Source of the DNA: an uncultured Prevotellaceae bacterium
GTDB lineage: Bacteria > Bacteroidota > Bacteroidia > Bacteroidales > Bacteroidaceae
NCBI GenBank assembly: GCA_946186505.1
Contig: CAMHNI010000003.1
Coordinates: 62,001-126,000, forward strand
Reading direction: 5' to 3'
Length of the DNA stretch: 64,000 bases
Shown: positions 16,956 to 25,187 of the stretch, one piece after another
How positions within the stretch are numbered: the stretch's first letter is position 1
Layout: every line of letters starts with the position of its first letter
Program-made: the position numbers and the translations under genes
Notes under the pieces: generated by a model
What the model was told of the DNA's origin: nothing
Database searches by the model: none
The model's input: only the letters and a program-made list of their open reading frames with translations

Positions 16956-17049
16956 AATTATTAACAAACCGCTGGCTTACATCAACAGCGGCAACGGTTC
17001 TGGCAGGAAAAGGACGGAAAAAAGTCCGAAAAAGACAGCTGGTTACCAT

Positions 17050-17116
17050 TTGCTCCACCCCCTGGAGCATTTTCCTCCAGGGGGTGGAGGAAGTTGCTCC
17101 AGGGGGGGGAGCAAAT
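17050..17116. repeat. Cluster of three G/C-rich palindromic units (REP-like)
   Basis: Three related 17-base units, each starting or ending with CTCCA/TGGAG, lie at 17052-17068, 17074-17090 and 17096-17112. The first is inverted relative to the other two, and the cluster is bounded by TTTGCTCC and GGAGCAAA. It lies between two convergent genes, the usual place for REP-type repeats. Confidence 0.6.
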
Positions 17117-17156
17117 CAAAAGGTAGCGGTTTGCAACTTCCTCCAATTACCGATCC

Positions 17157-18275
17157 TCATGTCAGGAGGGAATAGAGCAGGGCAACCACCACGATGACCG
17201 CAATGACGATGAGGGCTATCTTCATCTTGTCCAACGGATAGTCGCCGTGCAGTTCGCCTGTGCGTCCGTTGATGATGAACTGATAGGTCTTGTCGTTGAT
17301 TGTGAACGAACTGATCCACAGCGGCAGGAGGACAAGCTTGAACACCAGGTCGCTGTAGTTCACATCCTTATGGTTGATGCGCTGTCGGTCGCCTCCTATG
17401 TCCCTGCGGATGTCGCTCTCAATCTCCTCCTCCATCTCGTCCTTGGCAGTATTCATACCCTCGGTGAAATCCACGGTATAGACCTCCGTCGAGAAGCCCG
17501 CCGTGTACTCGGGCGTGTACTCAACGAGGCTCCCCACGGGCCATTTCTTATGTTCCGCAATGATTTCAGCAGGGAGGCTGTTGGTGGCTGGCACCAAGAT
17601 ATTACTGAAGTCGTTCACGACAGTACCCGACACACTTGTCCAGTCAGTGACCGTTTCTTGGACAGGCTTCCCGTCAGACCCCTTCTTGGTCACCTTCCTG
17701 TCCTTGCCACGCTCACCCTCGTAGGTAGTACGAGTGTGTGCGCCGTAGGCCCAGTAAGGGTAATAGACACCCCGGAACTTCTCCTCCAGCACGTTACCGT
17801 TCTTGTATTTGGAGGGCAGGAACCACTTGCCGTTGAGCCAATTCTGGAACAACTCACCGCACTGTTTCTTGTCGATGGCGAAGGGCAGCAGGTAGTCGGG
17901 TTGCCAGAAGCGCTTCACCTGCGACTTCTCCAGCATGAGCGGCGTGCCGCAATAGGGACAGACGACCGATGACTTCGTAGCGTCAATATGAACCTTTGCA
18001 CCACACTGTTCGCACGTCACCAGCACGTCCTCTGCCGGCTGGTCCATGATGCCGTACACCCTGTCGTCCATCTTCTTCCTCGACCACAGCCCGTAGTCGT
18101 TCTCCCTAATTTCGGAGGGCACCCCGGGCAGTTCCTTGGTGGCTCCGCAATAAATGCACTGCAGACTCAACGTCTTTGGCGAATACACCATGGCTCCGCC
18201 ACAACTTGGGCATTTAATCTGCATGACCGGGCTTATCTCCTGGCTGTTTTCCTGAACATTCTGTTCCATGGTCAT
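17157..18275 (-). CDS. Zinc-ribbon membrane protein, YdjG-like
   Basis: This 372-residue protein starts at ATG 18275 (ATG 18269, two codons on, is better spaced from AAAGG). It has two zinc ribbons: CPSCGG...CIYCGA at about residues 19-43 and CEQCGA...CPYCGT at about 85-107. A middle domain follows with FRGVYYPYWAYGAHT and a beta-rich stretch, and a single C-terminal membrane helix (IALIVIAVIVVVALLYSLLT) leaves the body in the cytoplasm. Such proteins are often mislabelled as PriA helicase because of the ribbons. It follows an SPFH-GYF protein by six bases, the same pairing as ydjG/ydjI in Bacillus, where the pair recruits a PspA-type membrane-stress protein. No PspA homologue lies in this window. 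Confidence 0.75.
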   Translation of the reverse strand: MTMEQNVQENSQEISPVMQIKCPSCGGAMVYSPKTLSLQCIYCGATKELPGVPSEIRENDYGLWSRKKMDDRVYGIMDQPAEDVLVTCEQCGAKVHIDATKSSVVCPYCGTPLMLEKSQVKRFWQPDYLLPFAIDKKQCGELFQNWLNGKWFLPSKYKNGNVLEEKFRGVYYPYWAYGAHTRTTYEGERGKDRKVTKKGSDGKPVQETVTDWTSVSGTVVNDFSNILVPATNSLPAEIIAEHKKWPVGSLVEYTPEYTAGFSTEVYTVDFTEGMNTAKDEMEEEIESDIRRDIGGDRQRINHKDVNYSDLVFKLVLLPLWISSFTINDKTYQFIINGRTGELHGDYPLDKMKIALIVIAVIVVVALLYSLLT

Positions 18276-18281
18276 CCTTTA

Positions 18282-19430
18282 TTAGTTCATCGGTGGTACA
18301 GGCGGAAGCGGCGGCGGCGTCTGGGCAAAGATTGCCGACAGTTCCGGCACGGTGCCGGCGGCGGCCCATCCGGCCATGCCCTGCGTCCAGACGAGCGTAT
18401 CGGTCTTCAGCTGTCCCTGCATGGCCATCTGCTGCAGCTGGGCCATGCCGAACGGTCCTTGCTGCTGTCCGTTCTGTGCCACGTAGTATGTCGTCTGCTG
18501 GGGCAGTGGCGGCGGCACGGCAGCTGCCTGCTGCTGCATCGGCTGTTGCTGTTGCTGAGCCATCTGCTGAGCCATCTGCTGAGCCATGGCAAAACCCATG
18601 CCCATGCCCATGGCACCTGTGGCGGCTCCGGCACCGCTGTTGGCCGTATCGGCACCTTTCTCCATCGAGTTGGCAAATTGCATCTGTGTATAGGCATTCA
18701 TGTTTTCAGCACCTATGAACGCCATGCTCGCACCCTTGTCGATGGCGGCCTGCACCTCTGGCGGCAACGAGATGTTCTCCACCAGGAACTTCGTCAGTTC
18801 CAGGCCATACTCCTTGAAACTCTCCTTCAGGGCTTCGGTCAGCTCGGCCGAGAACTCCTTGTAGTTGGAGGCCATCTTCACCACGGGAATCTCGTGCTCG
18901 CCTAGGTAGTCGGAGAATTCTGTCACGGCGAAGGTGCGGAGCATCTCAGAGATAGCCTCGGTGTCGAAGGTGCCGTTGGTGCCGGCCACCTTGCGGAGGA
19001 ATACCGTCGGGTCGCCGCTGACACGGAAGTTATAGGAGCCAAATGCGCGCAGGTTGATGGCACGGTGCAGCTGCGGGTCGGTCACGGTGACGGGGTTGGT
19101 CGTGCCCCACCTCATATTGAGGAACTCCTTGGTGTTGACGAAGTACACGTCCACCTTGAAGGGGGAATTGAAGCCATACTTCCAGCCCCTGATGGTGCTG
19201 AGGATGGGTATGTTAGCCGTTGTCAGCTCATGGCGTCCGGGCTGGAACACATCGGCAAACTTGCCTTCGTCCACCAGCACTGCCACCTGGCTCTCGCGCA
19301 CCGTCAGCTGCGCACCGTTCTTAATCTCTGACTGATAGCGGGGGAAGCGCCATACGATAGTGTCACGGGTATCGTCCTTCCACTCGATAATGTCAATAAG
19401 TTCGTTTCTCAGTTTGTCGAATAATCCCAT
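18282..19430 (-). CDS. SPFH-domain protein with C-terminal GYF_2 domain, YdjI-like
   Basis: This 382-residue protein has, at residues 1-230, the YdjI/virion-core-like SPFH (band 7) domain: MGLFDKLRNELIDIIEWKDD, then a start-of-SPFH strand pattern and helices with KYGFNSPFKVDVYFVNTKEF. A Gly/Ala/Met-rich linker and a Gln-rich run (MAQQMAQQMAQQQQQ) follow near residues 270-300. A GYF_2-type domain at about 310-350 (YYVAQNGQQQGPF ... TLVWTQGMAGWAAA) and a proline-rich tail (PPPLPPVPPMN) close it. SPFH proteins form membrane-associated scaffolds, and GYF domains bind proline-rich peptides. The tail's own proline motif is a possible partner for the GYF domain of another subunit; that is inference. 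Confidence 0.82.
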   Translation of the reverse strand: MGLFDKLRNELIDIIEWKDDTRDTIVWRFPRYQSEIKNGAQLTVRESQVAVLVDEGKFADVFQPGRHELTTANIPILSTIRGWKYGFNSPFKVDVYFVNTKEFLNMRWGTTNPVTVTDPQLHRAINLRAFGSYNFRVSGDPTVFLRKVAGTNGTFDTEAISEMLRTFAVTEFSDYLGEHEIPVVKMASNYKEFSAELTEALKESFKEYGLELTKFLVENISLPPEVQAAIDKGASMAFIGAENMNAYTQMQFANSMEKGADTANSGAGAATGAMGMGMGFAMAQQMAQQMAQQQQQPMQQQAAAVPPPLPQQTTYYVAQNGQQQGPFGMAQLQQMAMQGQLKTDTLVWTQGMAGWAAAGTVPELSAIFAQTPPPLPPVPPMN

Positions 19431-19519
19431 TGTCTTTTGGTTTTTACAAATGCTCTAGGAGCGGTTAGTAATATGTCATTTTGTCTCTCTCAACCCTGCG
19501 GTCCTTACATTTCAATTTG

Positions 19520-19527
19520 CAAATATA
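19520..19527 (-). promoter_or_regulatory. Promoter of SPFH/zinc-ribbon operon
   Basis: CAAATATA on the plus strand reads TATATTTG on the minus strand, matching the -7 consensus. It lies 90 bases before the SPFH gene. The 331-base divergent gap (19431-19761) is very AT-rich and otherwise shows only the promoter of the opposite gene. Confidence 0.5.
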
Positions 19528-19748
19528 ATGATTTATTTTTTTAACTCCATACTTTTTTTGCATTTTTTGATTAAAATATCCACCTCTGCATGTAACAGCA
19601 CAGTCATCCACTTCAAAAGTCAGAAATTACCATATTAATTATAATTCTCCATTACCAGCAAATGAACAAATGCGCAGCCGAAATCATGTTAATTATAAAA
19701 AAAGCATAATAATTCAGGCTACATAGCAGGTTATCACCTTTTTTATTG

Positions 19749-19756
19749 TATCTTTG
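19749..19756 (+). promoter_or_regulatory. Promoter of metalloprotease gene
   Basis: TATCTTTG, a perfect -7 box, lies six bases before the ATG, so the message has a very short leader. Confidence 0.6.
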
Positions 19757-19761
19757 CAACC

Positions 19762-22314
19762 ATGAAAACAACAACCAAAAACATCATTATGGCTGCACTG
19801 CTTTTCATCTGCGGGCAGCAGGCAGCCTATTCATTTGCCTTTGAGGCAGATACCACAAAGACAGACACTATCTGCCACAAGACGGATACTATCTGCCACA
19901 AGACGGACTCCGTCAAAGTAGAGAAACAAGCAGCCAAGAAGCACGAGTGCTGTGAGGACACCACTGTCAAGGATCACAAAGACCCCTACCATAAGGTGGT
20001 CAAGGAGGGCGGCAGCGTGCGCGAGGGGCTCTTCACCGTGCGCCACATCAAGGACGACTGGTACCTTGAAGTGCCCGATGAGCTGTTGGGCCGCATGCTG
20101 CTCTGCGTCACCCGCTTCACCAGTGTGCCACAGGATTTCAGGATGTTCAGTGGCGAAGAGGTGAACCGCTCTGCCGTCTATCTGGAACAATACAATGACA
20201 AGGCGCTGTTCCTGCGCGAATACGTACAGTCGAGCTATGCCAAGGCGGACGACCGCATCGCCATCTCGCTGCGCCAGTCAACGGTCGATCCCATCGTCCA
20301 TAAGTTTGAGGTCATTGGCCGCAACCCCGACACCAAGGCCCAGCTCATCAACGTGACAAAGTGGATTATGTCTGACAACAAGGTGACCAGCTTCTCATCG
20401 ACCGACCGCACCACATTAGGCATCGGCAGCCTTGTCAACGACCGAACGTTCATTGACAGTATCAAGACCTACCCCATCAACATCGAGATACAGTCGCTAC
20501 GCACCTACGGTATGACAGCTGGACGTACACCTGCATCAAAGACCGGTTCGGCCACGCTCTCACTGAACACCAGTATCGTACTACTGCCTGAAAAACCCAT
20601 GCAGCCCCGTTACGAGGATGAGCGCGTCGGCTACTTCAACAACAAGATTACAGAGTTTAGCGACGACCAGCAGACCACCAACCACGAGGCCATCGTCATG
20701 CGCTATCGACTGGAGCCCAAGGACCCTCAGGCCTACAAGGCTGGCAAGTTGACAGAGCCTAAGAAACAGATTGTCTATTACATCGACCCCGCCACACCAA
20801 AAAAATGGGTAAAATACCTCATAGCAGGGATTAACGACTGGAACAAAGCCTTCGAAGCGGCCGGCTTCAAGAATGCCATTGTAGGCAAGGAGTGGCCTGA
20901 GAACGACTCGACGATGTCTGTTGATGATGCACGTTTCTCGATGATACGCTACCTGCCCTCAGAGACCGAGAACGCCTACGGTCCCCGCATCGTCGATCCG
21001 CGCTCGGGCGAGATTATCGAGGCCCATGTCTGCTGGTACCACAACGTCATGAACCTGGTCAAGAAGTGGTTCATGGTGCAGTGCGGCCCGTTGGACAAGC
21101 GTGCCCAGAAGATGGAATTCCCCGATGAACTGATGGGCCAGCTCATCCGCTTCGTGTCAAGCCACGAGGTAGGCCACTCGCTGGGTCTGCGCCACAACAT
21201 GATTGCCTCGCAGGCTACCCCTGTTGAGAAACTGCGCGACAAGGCATGGGTGGAGGAGCACGGCCACACGTCGAGCATCATGGACTACGCCCGCTTCAAC
21301 TACGTGGCACAGCCCGAAGACAAGATTTCAGAGAAAGGCCTTTTCCCGCGCATCAACGACTACGACAAGTGGGCCATCAAGTGGGGCTACCAGTACCGTC
21401 CTGAGTTCAAGGATCCCGCCAAGGAGAAGAAAGCCCTGCGTGCCGAAGTTACCAAGACGCTTGAAGGCAACCGCCGCCTTTGGTGGAGCGGTGACGAGGG
21501 CCGCGGACAGGACCCCCGTTCACAGACCGAAGACCTGGGCGACAACCAGATGAAGGCCAACGAATACGGACTGAAGAACCTGAAGCGCGTGATGCAGAAC
21601 ATCGAGAAGTGGACGGCACAGCCTGACGGCGAGTACGACGACCTGCGCGAGATTCACAATGCCGTGCGCTCACAGTACCAGCGTTACGTCGGTCACGTGC
21701 AGCGCTACTTCTTCGGTAAGTACGACAATAATGCCCCAGGCCAGCAACCATACGACATCGTGCCGCGCGAACTGAAGAAGGAAGCCATCCAGTGGACCGA
21801 CCGCAACGTCATGGAAGCTCCCATGTGGCTCTACCCGCAGAGCATTGTCAACAAGTTAGGAACTGACTATGCTGAGGATATCCGCTCACGCCAGCAGACC
21901 GTCCTTGCCCTGCTGCTGTCGCCAAATGCCATCATGAACCTGCACAACACCGCCCTGCAGTCGCCTGCCAAGGCCTACCCCGTTGAGGAGTACCTCGACG
22001 ACGTGTTCGCCATGGTATGGAAACCCTTGACGAATAAGGACGAGCAGCAGAACAACTTCCGTCGCTGTCAGCAACGCAGTTACATCGATTTCATTGGCAC
22101 GGCGCTCAATCCTACACCCGCAGCAAACAGCGCTGCCAACACAAGTAACACCACCATCCAGCGCTCGGATGCCATTCTCTATCTGGAACAGCACCTCGAC
22201 CGAGTGGAACAGTACGTAAAGGAACAACAGGCTTCAGGGATGAACGGCCAGCACTACAAGAACCTGCTGCTGCGCATCAAGAAAATAAAAGAAAAGTATG
22301 AGTCAGGAAAATAA
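19762..22314 (+). CDS. Secreted zinc-dependent metalloprotease (DUF5117/DUF5118/DUF4953 family)
   Basis: This 850-residue protein has a signal peptide ending near AYSFA. A Thr/Asp/Lys-rich linker follows that includes a duplicated heptad-like unit DTICHKT. The body has the DUF5118 and DUF5117 regions (FTVRHIKDDWYLEVPDELLGR, TRFTSVPQDFRMFSGEEVN) and the catalytic DUF4953 part. The zinc motif HEVGHSLGLRHN at about residue 468 gives HExxHxxGxxH with two metal-binding His, the catalytic Glu and the third His. A later SIMDYARFN could hold the Met-turn of metzincins. The family is common in Bacteroidetes and is predicted to be a periplasmic or surface protease; substrates are unknown. It stands alone, ending at a strong bidirectional terminator. 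Confidence 0.85.
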   Translation: MKTTTKNIIMAALLFICGQQAAYSFAFEADTTKTDTICHKTDTICHKTDSVKVEKQAAKKHECCEDTTVKDHKDPYHKVVKEGGSVREGLFTVRHIKDDWYLEVPDELLGRMLLCVTRFTSVPQDFRMFSGEEVNRSAVYLEQYNDKALFLREYVQSSYAKADDRIAISLRQSTVDPIVHKFEVIGRNPDTKAQLINVTKWIMSDNKVTSFSSTDRTTLGIGSLVNDRTFIDSIKTYPINIEIQSLRTYGMTAGRTPASKTGSATLSLNTSIVLLPEKPMQPRYEDERVGYFNNKITEFSDDQQTTNHEAIVMRYRLEPKDPQAYKAGKLTEPKKQIVYYIDPATPKKWVKYLIAGINDWNKAFEAAGFKNAIVGKEWPENDSTMSVDDARFSMIRYLPSETENAYGPRIVDPRSGEIIEAHVCWYHNVMNLVKKWFMVQCGPLDKRAQKMEFPDELMGQLIRFVSSHEVGHSLGLRHNMIASQATPVEKLRDKAWVEEHGHTSSIMDYARFNYVAQPEDKISEKGLFPRINDYDKWAIKWGYQYRPEFKDPAKEKKALRAEVTKTLEGNRRLWWSGDEGRGQDPRSQTEDLGDNQMKANEYGLKNLKRVMQNIEKWTAQPDGEYDDLREIHNAVRSQYQRYVGHVQRYFFGKYDNNAPGQQPYDIVPRELKKEAIQWTDRNVMEAPMWLYPQSIVNKLGTDYAEDIRSRQQTVLALLLSPNAIMNLHNTALQSPAKAYPVEEYLDDVFAMVWKPLTNKDEQQNNFRRCQQRSYIDFIGTALNPTPAANSAANTSNTTIQRSDAILYLEQHLDRVEQYVKEQQASGMNGQHYKNLLLRIKKIKEKYESGK
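19867..19908 (+). repeat. 21-bp in-frame tandem duplication in metalloprotease linker
   Basis: Units 19867-19887 and 19888-19908 differ only at the last base and encode two copies of TICHKTD. They lie just after the signal peptide, in a linker that tolerates length change, and add a Cys/His pair each. Confidence 0.75.
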
Positions 22315-22320
22315 GTAAAA

Positions 22321-22350
22321 AAATAAGTATCCCGCGGGATACTTATTTTT
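22321..22350. terminator. Bidirectional terminator between convergent genes
   Basis: A 28-base perfect palindrome (22321-22348) centred on CCCGCGGG has an A-rich left arm and a T-rich right arm, serving both strands. The stop codon of the minus-strand CE15 gene lies inside the stem. Confidence 0.9.
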
Positions 22351-23518
22351 TTTGCGTTATCGATACGATTCTTACGTCATGGGTATCAGCATCACGGTCA
22401 AGCAGGAAACGGTCGATAAAAGCCTGAACCTCAGGAAACTGGCGCTCGGGCAGCTGACAGTGGCCATGACCATCTACGATGCTCCAGCCCATGCGGTCGG
22501 CGATGCCGAACTTTTCCCACACCTTACGTGCAGCCTGGGCAGAGACAAGCATGGCCGGGTCTGACAGCCATGTGTAGTCAGGATTGCCCAACAGCAGGAG
22601 GGCACGCGGGCAGACCATGGCACAGAGTTCATGCTGGTCGTAAGGCAACCGATAGACATCGTCGCCACGGAAGTTGTCGTACTGACTTTGCAGGAACCAA
22701 TGGTAGTCGGTCTTGTCAATGTCTTCTACCTTCTCCTTTGATTCATGCGAGGCCCGCCATGCGGCAGCACCACCGCCACCCGGTTCCTGAGCGATGGTCA
22801 GGGCGACACGTTCGTCGAAGGCTCCGCAATAAAGAGCCATTTTGCCAGCATACGAGCAGCCAGTAACACCGATATGCTCAGTGTCTATCTTCGTCACTTC
22901 TGGACCGAGCTGCTGCAAACCGTCAATAAGCCGGCTCAGCCCCCAAGCCCATTCGCTATAGGCACCATTGGCTGTGAGATGAGGATAAAGCCGGTCGAAG
23001 GGGTGCTGTCCGCGCTCATGATGACGTCCCCACTGACCGTAGTCATTCACCTGCTTCTCATGGAACACCATCGTAGCGATGGGACGGTCATCGAACAACT
23101 GACGGGGCAAGGCAATACCGCTGGTACCTATCATCACTGCGTATGGCGGTTTCCCCACCTTCGGGTAACGGATTTCAGACCGCAACTTCAGGGTATGCCC
23201 ACCCACGGTAACATAAACCAAGAGCGTATCACCATCCATACGTGCAGACACCTGGCCAGCATCAACAGCAGGCTTACGGCCTATGCCATAGTGCTGAATG
23301 AGATGGCCGATTTCACTACGACGACGCTCCCAGTCGGCAAAAGACACTACTCCGCCCAAGGGATCAGGCAATTCGCGAATGACAGGAAGCTGAGCAACGG
23401 GAAGGAATGCCGGGGAGGGATACACTGCGCCCGTATTCTCCTTTGGATAAACAGTTGGCTGGGCGGCAGCTCCCGCCGCCCAACCAAACACAAACAGGGT
23501 TATCAGTAAATTTTTCAT
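22343..23518 (-). CDS. CE15-type glucuronoyl esterase
   Basis: I start at the ATG of MKNLLITLFVFGWAAGAAAQ, a clear signal peptide, giving 391 residues; the longer frame up to 23674 runs into the upstream gene. The alpha/beta hydrolase shows the CE15 signature: nucleophile Ser222 in GVTGCSYAGK, then FDERVALTIAQEPGGGG with Glu245 in the CE15 position, and the catalytic His near 353 in GHGHCQLPERQ. CE15 enzymes split the ester between 4-O-methyl-glucuronic acid of xylan and lignin alcohols. The gene lies seven bases after a carboxylesterase on the same strand, forming an esterase operon. The family call is firm; the natural ester is inferred. Confidence 0.85.
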   Translation of the reverse strand: MKNLLITLFVFGWAAGAAAQPTVYPKENTGAVYPSPAFLPVAQLPVIRELPDPLGGVVSFADWERRRSEIGHLIQHYGIGRKPAVDAGQVSARMDGDTLLVYVTVGGHTLKLRSEIRYPKVGKPPYAVMIGTSGIALPRQLFDDRPIATMVFHEKQVNDYGQWGRHHERGQHPFDRLYPHLTANGAYSEWAWGLSRLIDGLQQLGPEVTKIDTEHIGVTGCSYAGKMALYCGAFDERVALTIAQEPGGGGAAAWRASHESKEKVEDIDKTDYHWFLQSQYDNFRGDDVYRLPYDQHELCAMVCPRALLLLGNPDYTWLSDPAMLVSAQAARKVWEKFGIADRMGWSIVDGHGHCQLPERQFPEVQAFIDRFLLDRDADTHDVRIVSITQKK

Positions 23519-23525
23519 CTCCTGA

Positions 23526-25016
23526 CTAATTCTGAGGTAATATCGGTTCACCCATCTCTGAAGCCTCGACATCGTTGGCGTCAAGTTTGAAGAGCATGAA
23601 CTGAGGACGCTCCTCAGTACAAGGTGCCCAACTGCCCTCACCACTCTCGCCATTGGGGTCGCTATACTTGGCAAAGTTTGTCCAAGCCGTCAGCATGCGC
23701 TCTGCCAAGTCCCAGTCGCCCTGGGTCCAAGGCCGCCAACAGTGCTTCAGCGACTTGAAGACAAACCAGAGGTCGCTGGAGTGGAAAGCCCCTTTCAGGC
23801 GGTTGGTGATTTCAGGGTGATTGCCGTCGTCTGGCAACGGGCGTGCAAACTCGTAGGCCCACGCCTTGCCACCCTGCTGTTGGCGCACTTTACAGAACTC
23901 AGCAATGCCGGGAGCCATTGAGCCCATGTCATTGAGCGTATAGCCTATCATATAAGGGACATCGGCGATGGTGGCACTACGTGTGGCTTCGTCAAACGAC
24001 TTCAACGATACGTAGCCATCAACGATAGGGCGTTGCATCAAGAAGAGGTCGGTCTTGTTCACCATATTATACAACTGACCAACCGTATAGAGTATTTCAG
24101 TAGAGGCAGCACGGAGTTTTCCGAGGTCGGTCAGTCCGGCCCAGTCCATTACTTTCTTGGTCTCGGCCTCCGACTCAGGCAGAGAAGGATTATAGGTAAA
24201 GAACTTGTTCACAGGCGTAGCAGGCTTGGCCTCCTCACCCTCCTTGGCAGGCACATTGATACCACCGCCGCTCATGATGACCGCCTTATGGAACAATCCA
24301 CGTGCAAGTGGTGACTCACAGAGAGTACGAACACTACCGGCACCTGCACTCTGGCCAAAGATGGTAACATTGTCAGGGTCGCCGCCAAACTGGGCAATAT
24401 TCTTCTGTATCCATTTCAACGACTGTATCTGGTCAAGGATGCCGTAGTTGCCGCTGACGTGGTTGGGACTCTCGGCCGACAGTTCCGGATAAGTCATGAA
24501 GCCAAAGATACCCAGACGGTAGTTGATGGTGACAAGCACCACATCCTTAGAAGCCCACTCCTGACCGTCAAACTCGGGTTCCGACCCCCAGCCTTCGCGA
24601 TAGCCTCCTCCATGAATCCACAGAGCCACCGGCAACTTACGGCCAGTCTGTCCCGGAGCCTTGGTCCAAACGTTCAGGTAAAGACAGTCCTCGCTATAGG
24701 GAGCCTCGTCGCCATACCCCCATTCCGAAGCATAAAAACCGGGATAATGAACGGCCTGATAGCCTGGATGCCCAAAACGGTCACAGATACGAACGGAGTC
24801 CCATTCCTCGACAGGCTGTGGCTCGCGCCAGCGCAAATCGCCGATAGGAGGTGCAGCATATGGAATACCCCGATAGACAAAAACACCCGGATTCTCAGCC
24901 CTTACACCCTGGATCTCACCACCCTCAATAGTCAAGACGGGGTTCTCGCCATTTTGTTCTGAGTTGCATCCCAGCAGTGCCATTAGCGGCAGTAGTAATA
25001 CTAACAATTTCTTCAT
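23526..25016 (-). CDS. Type-B carboxylesterase lipoprotein
   Basis: This 496-residue lipoprotein has lipobox LMALLGC (Cys17). It is a complete carboxylesterase/COesterase fold: YRGIPYAAPPIGDLRW, the EDCLYLNVW box, the oxyanion HGGG at 135-138, and nucleophile Ser223 in GQSAGAGS. Family members include para-nitrobenzyl, acetyl-xylan and feruloyl esterases. Pairing with a CE15 enzyme suggests action on ester-decorated xylan or lignin-carbohydrate material at the cell surface. Its own promoter precedes it and the CE15 gene follows without a gap, so it leads the operon. The exact acyl group removed cannot be told. Confidence 0.85.
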   Translation of the reverse strand: MKKLLVLLLPLMALLGCNSEQNGENPVLTIEGGEIQGVRAENPGVFVYRGIPYAAPPIGDLRWREPQPVEEWDSVRICDRFGHPGYQAVHYPGFYASEWGYGDEAPYSEDCLYLNVWTKAPGQTGRKLPVALWIHGGGYREGWGSEPEFDGQEWASKDVVLVTINYRLGIFGFMTYPELSAESPNHVSGNYGILDQIQSLKWIQKNIAQFGGDPDNVTIFGQSAGAGSVRTLCESPLARGLFHKAVIMSGGGINVPAKEGEEAKPATPVNKFFTYNPSLPESEAETKKVMDWAGLTDLGKLRAASTEILYTVGQLYNMVNKTDLFLMQRPIVDGYVSLKSFDEATRSATIADVPYMIGYTLNDMGSMAPGIAEFCKVRQQQGGKAWAYEFARPLPDDGNHPEITNRLKGAFHSSDLWFVFKSLKHCWRPWTQGDWDLAERMLTAWTNFAKYSDPNGESGEGSWAPCTEERPQFMLFKLDANDVEASEMGEPILPQN

Positions 25017-25047
25017 GTTTATGGTTTTTTAGTTCGGAATCACGGTG

Positions 25048-25055
25048 CAAAATTA
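25048..25055 (-). promoter_or_regulatory. Promoter of esterase operon
   Basis: CAAAATTA reads TAATTTTG on the minus strand, a match to the -7 box, 32 bases before the carboxylesterase start. Confidence 0.55.
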
Positions 25056-25151
25056 CAAAAAAAATACCACACTTGCCTTTTCAGACGTTTCATTTCCTAT
25101 AAGAAATGTTACAATTTCGGCCAGAATATTGGCTACTTCAAGATTCTTTTG

Positions 25152-25159
25152 TAACTTTG
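25152..25159 (+). promoter_or_regulatory. Promoter of aldo/keto reductase operon
   Basis: TAACTTTG matches the -7 consensus, with a TTG-containing -33 region near 25129. It lies 29 bases before the ATG and diverges from the esterase promoter 100 bases away. Confidence 0.6.
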
Positions 25160-25187
25160 TGCCCAAATAACCGAAAGCCAACCAACA

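Noticed and set aside
18070..18275. PriA helicase label for the zinc-ribbon protein
   Set aside because: Only the paired CxxC ribbons are shared; there are no helicase motifs and there is a C-terminal membrane helix.
18540..18600. CAG/CTG-rich repeat as a separate repeat element
   Set aside because: It is the coding sequence of the Gln-rich linker of the SPFH protein.
23519..23674. Longer start for the CE15 enzyme
   Set aside because: The extension overlaps the carboxylesterase gene, and the signal peptide starts at 23518.
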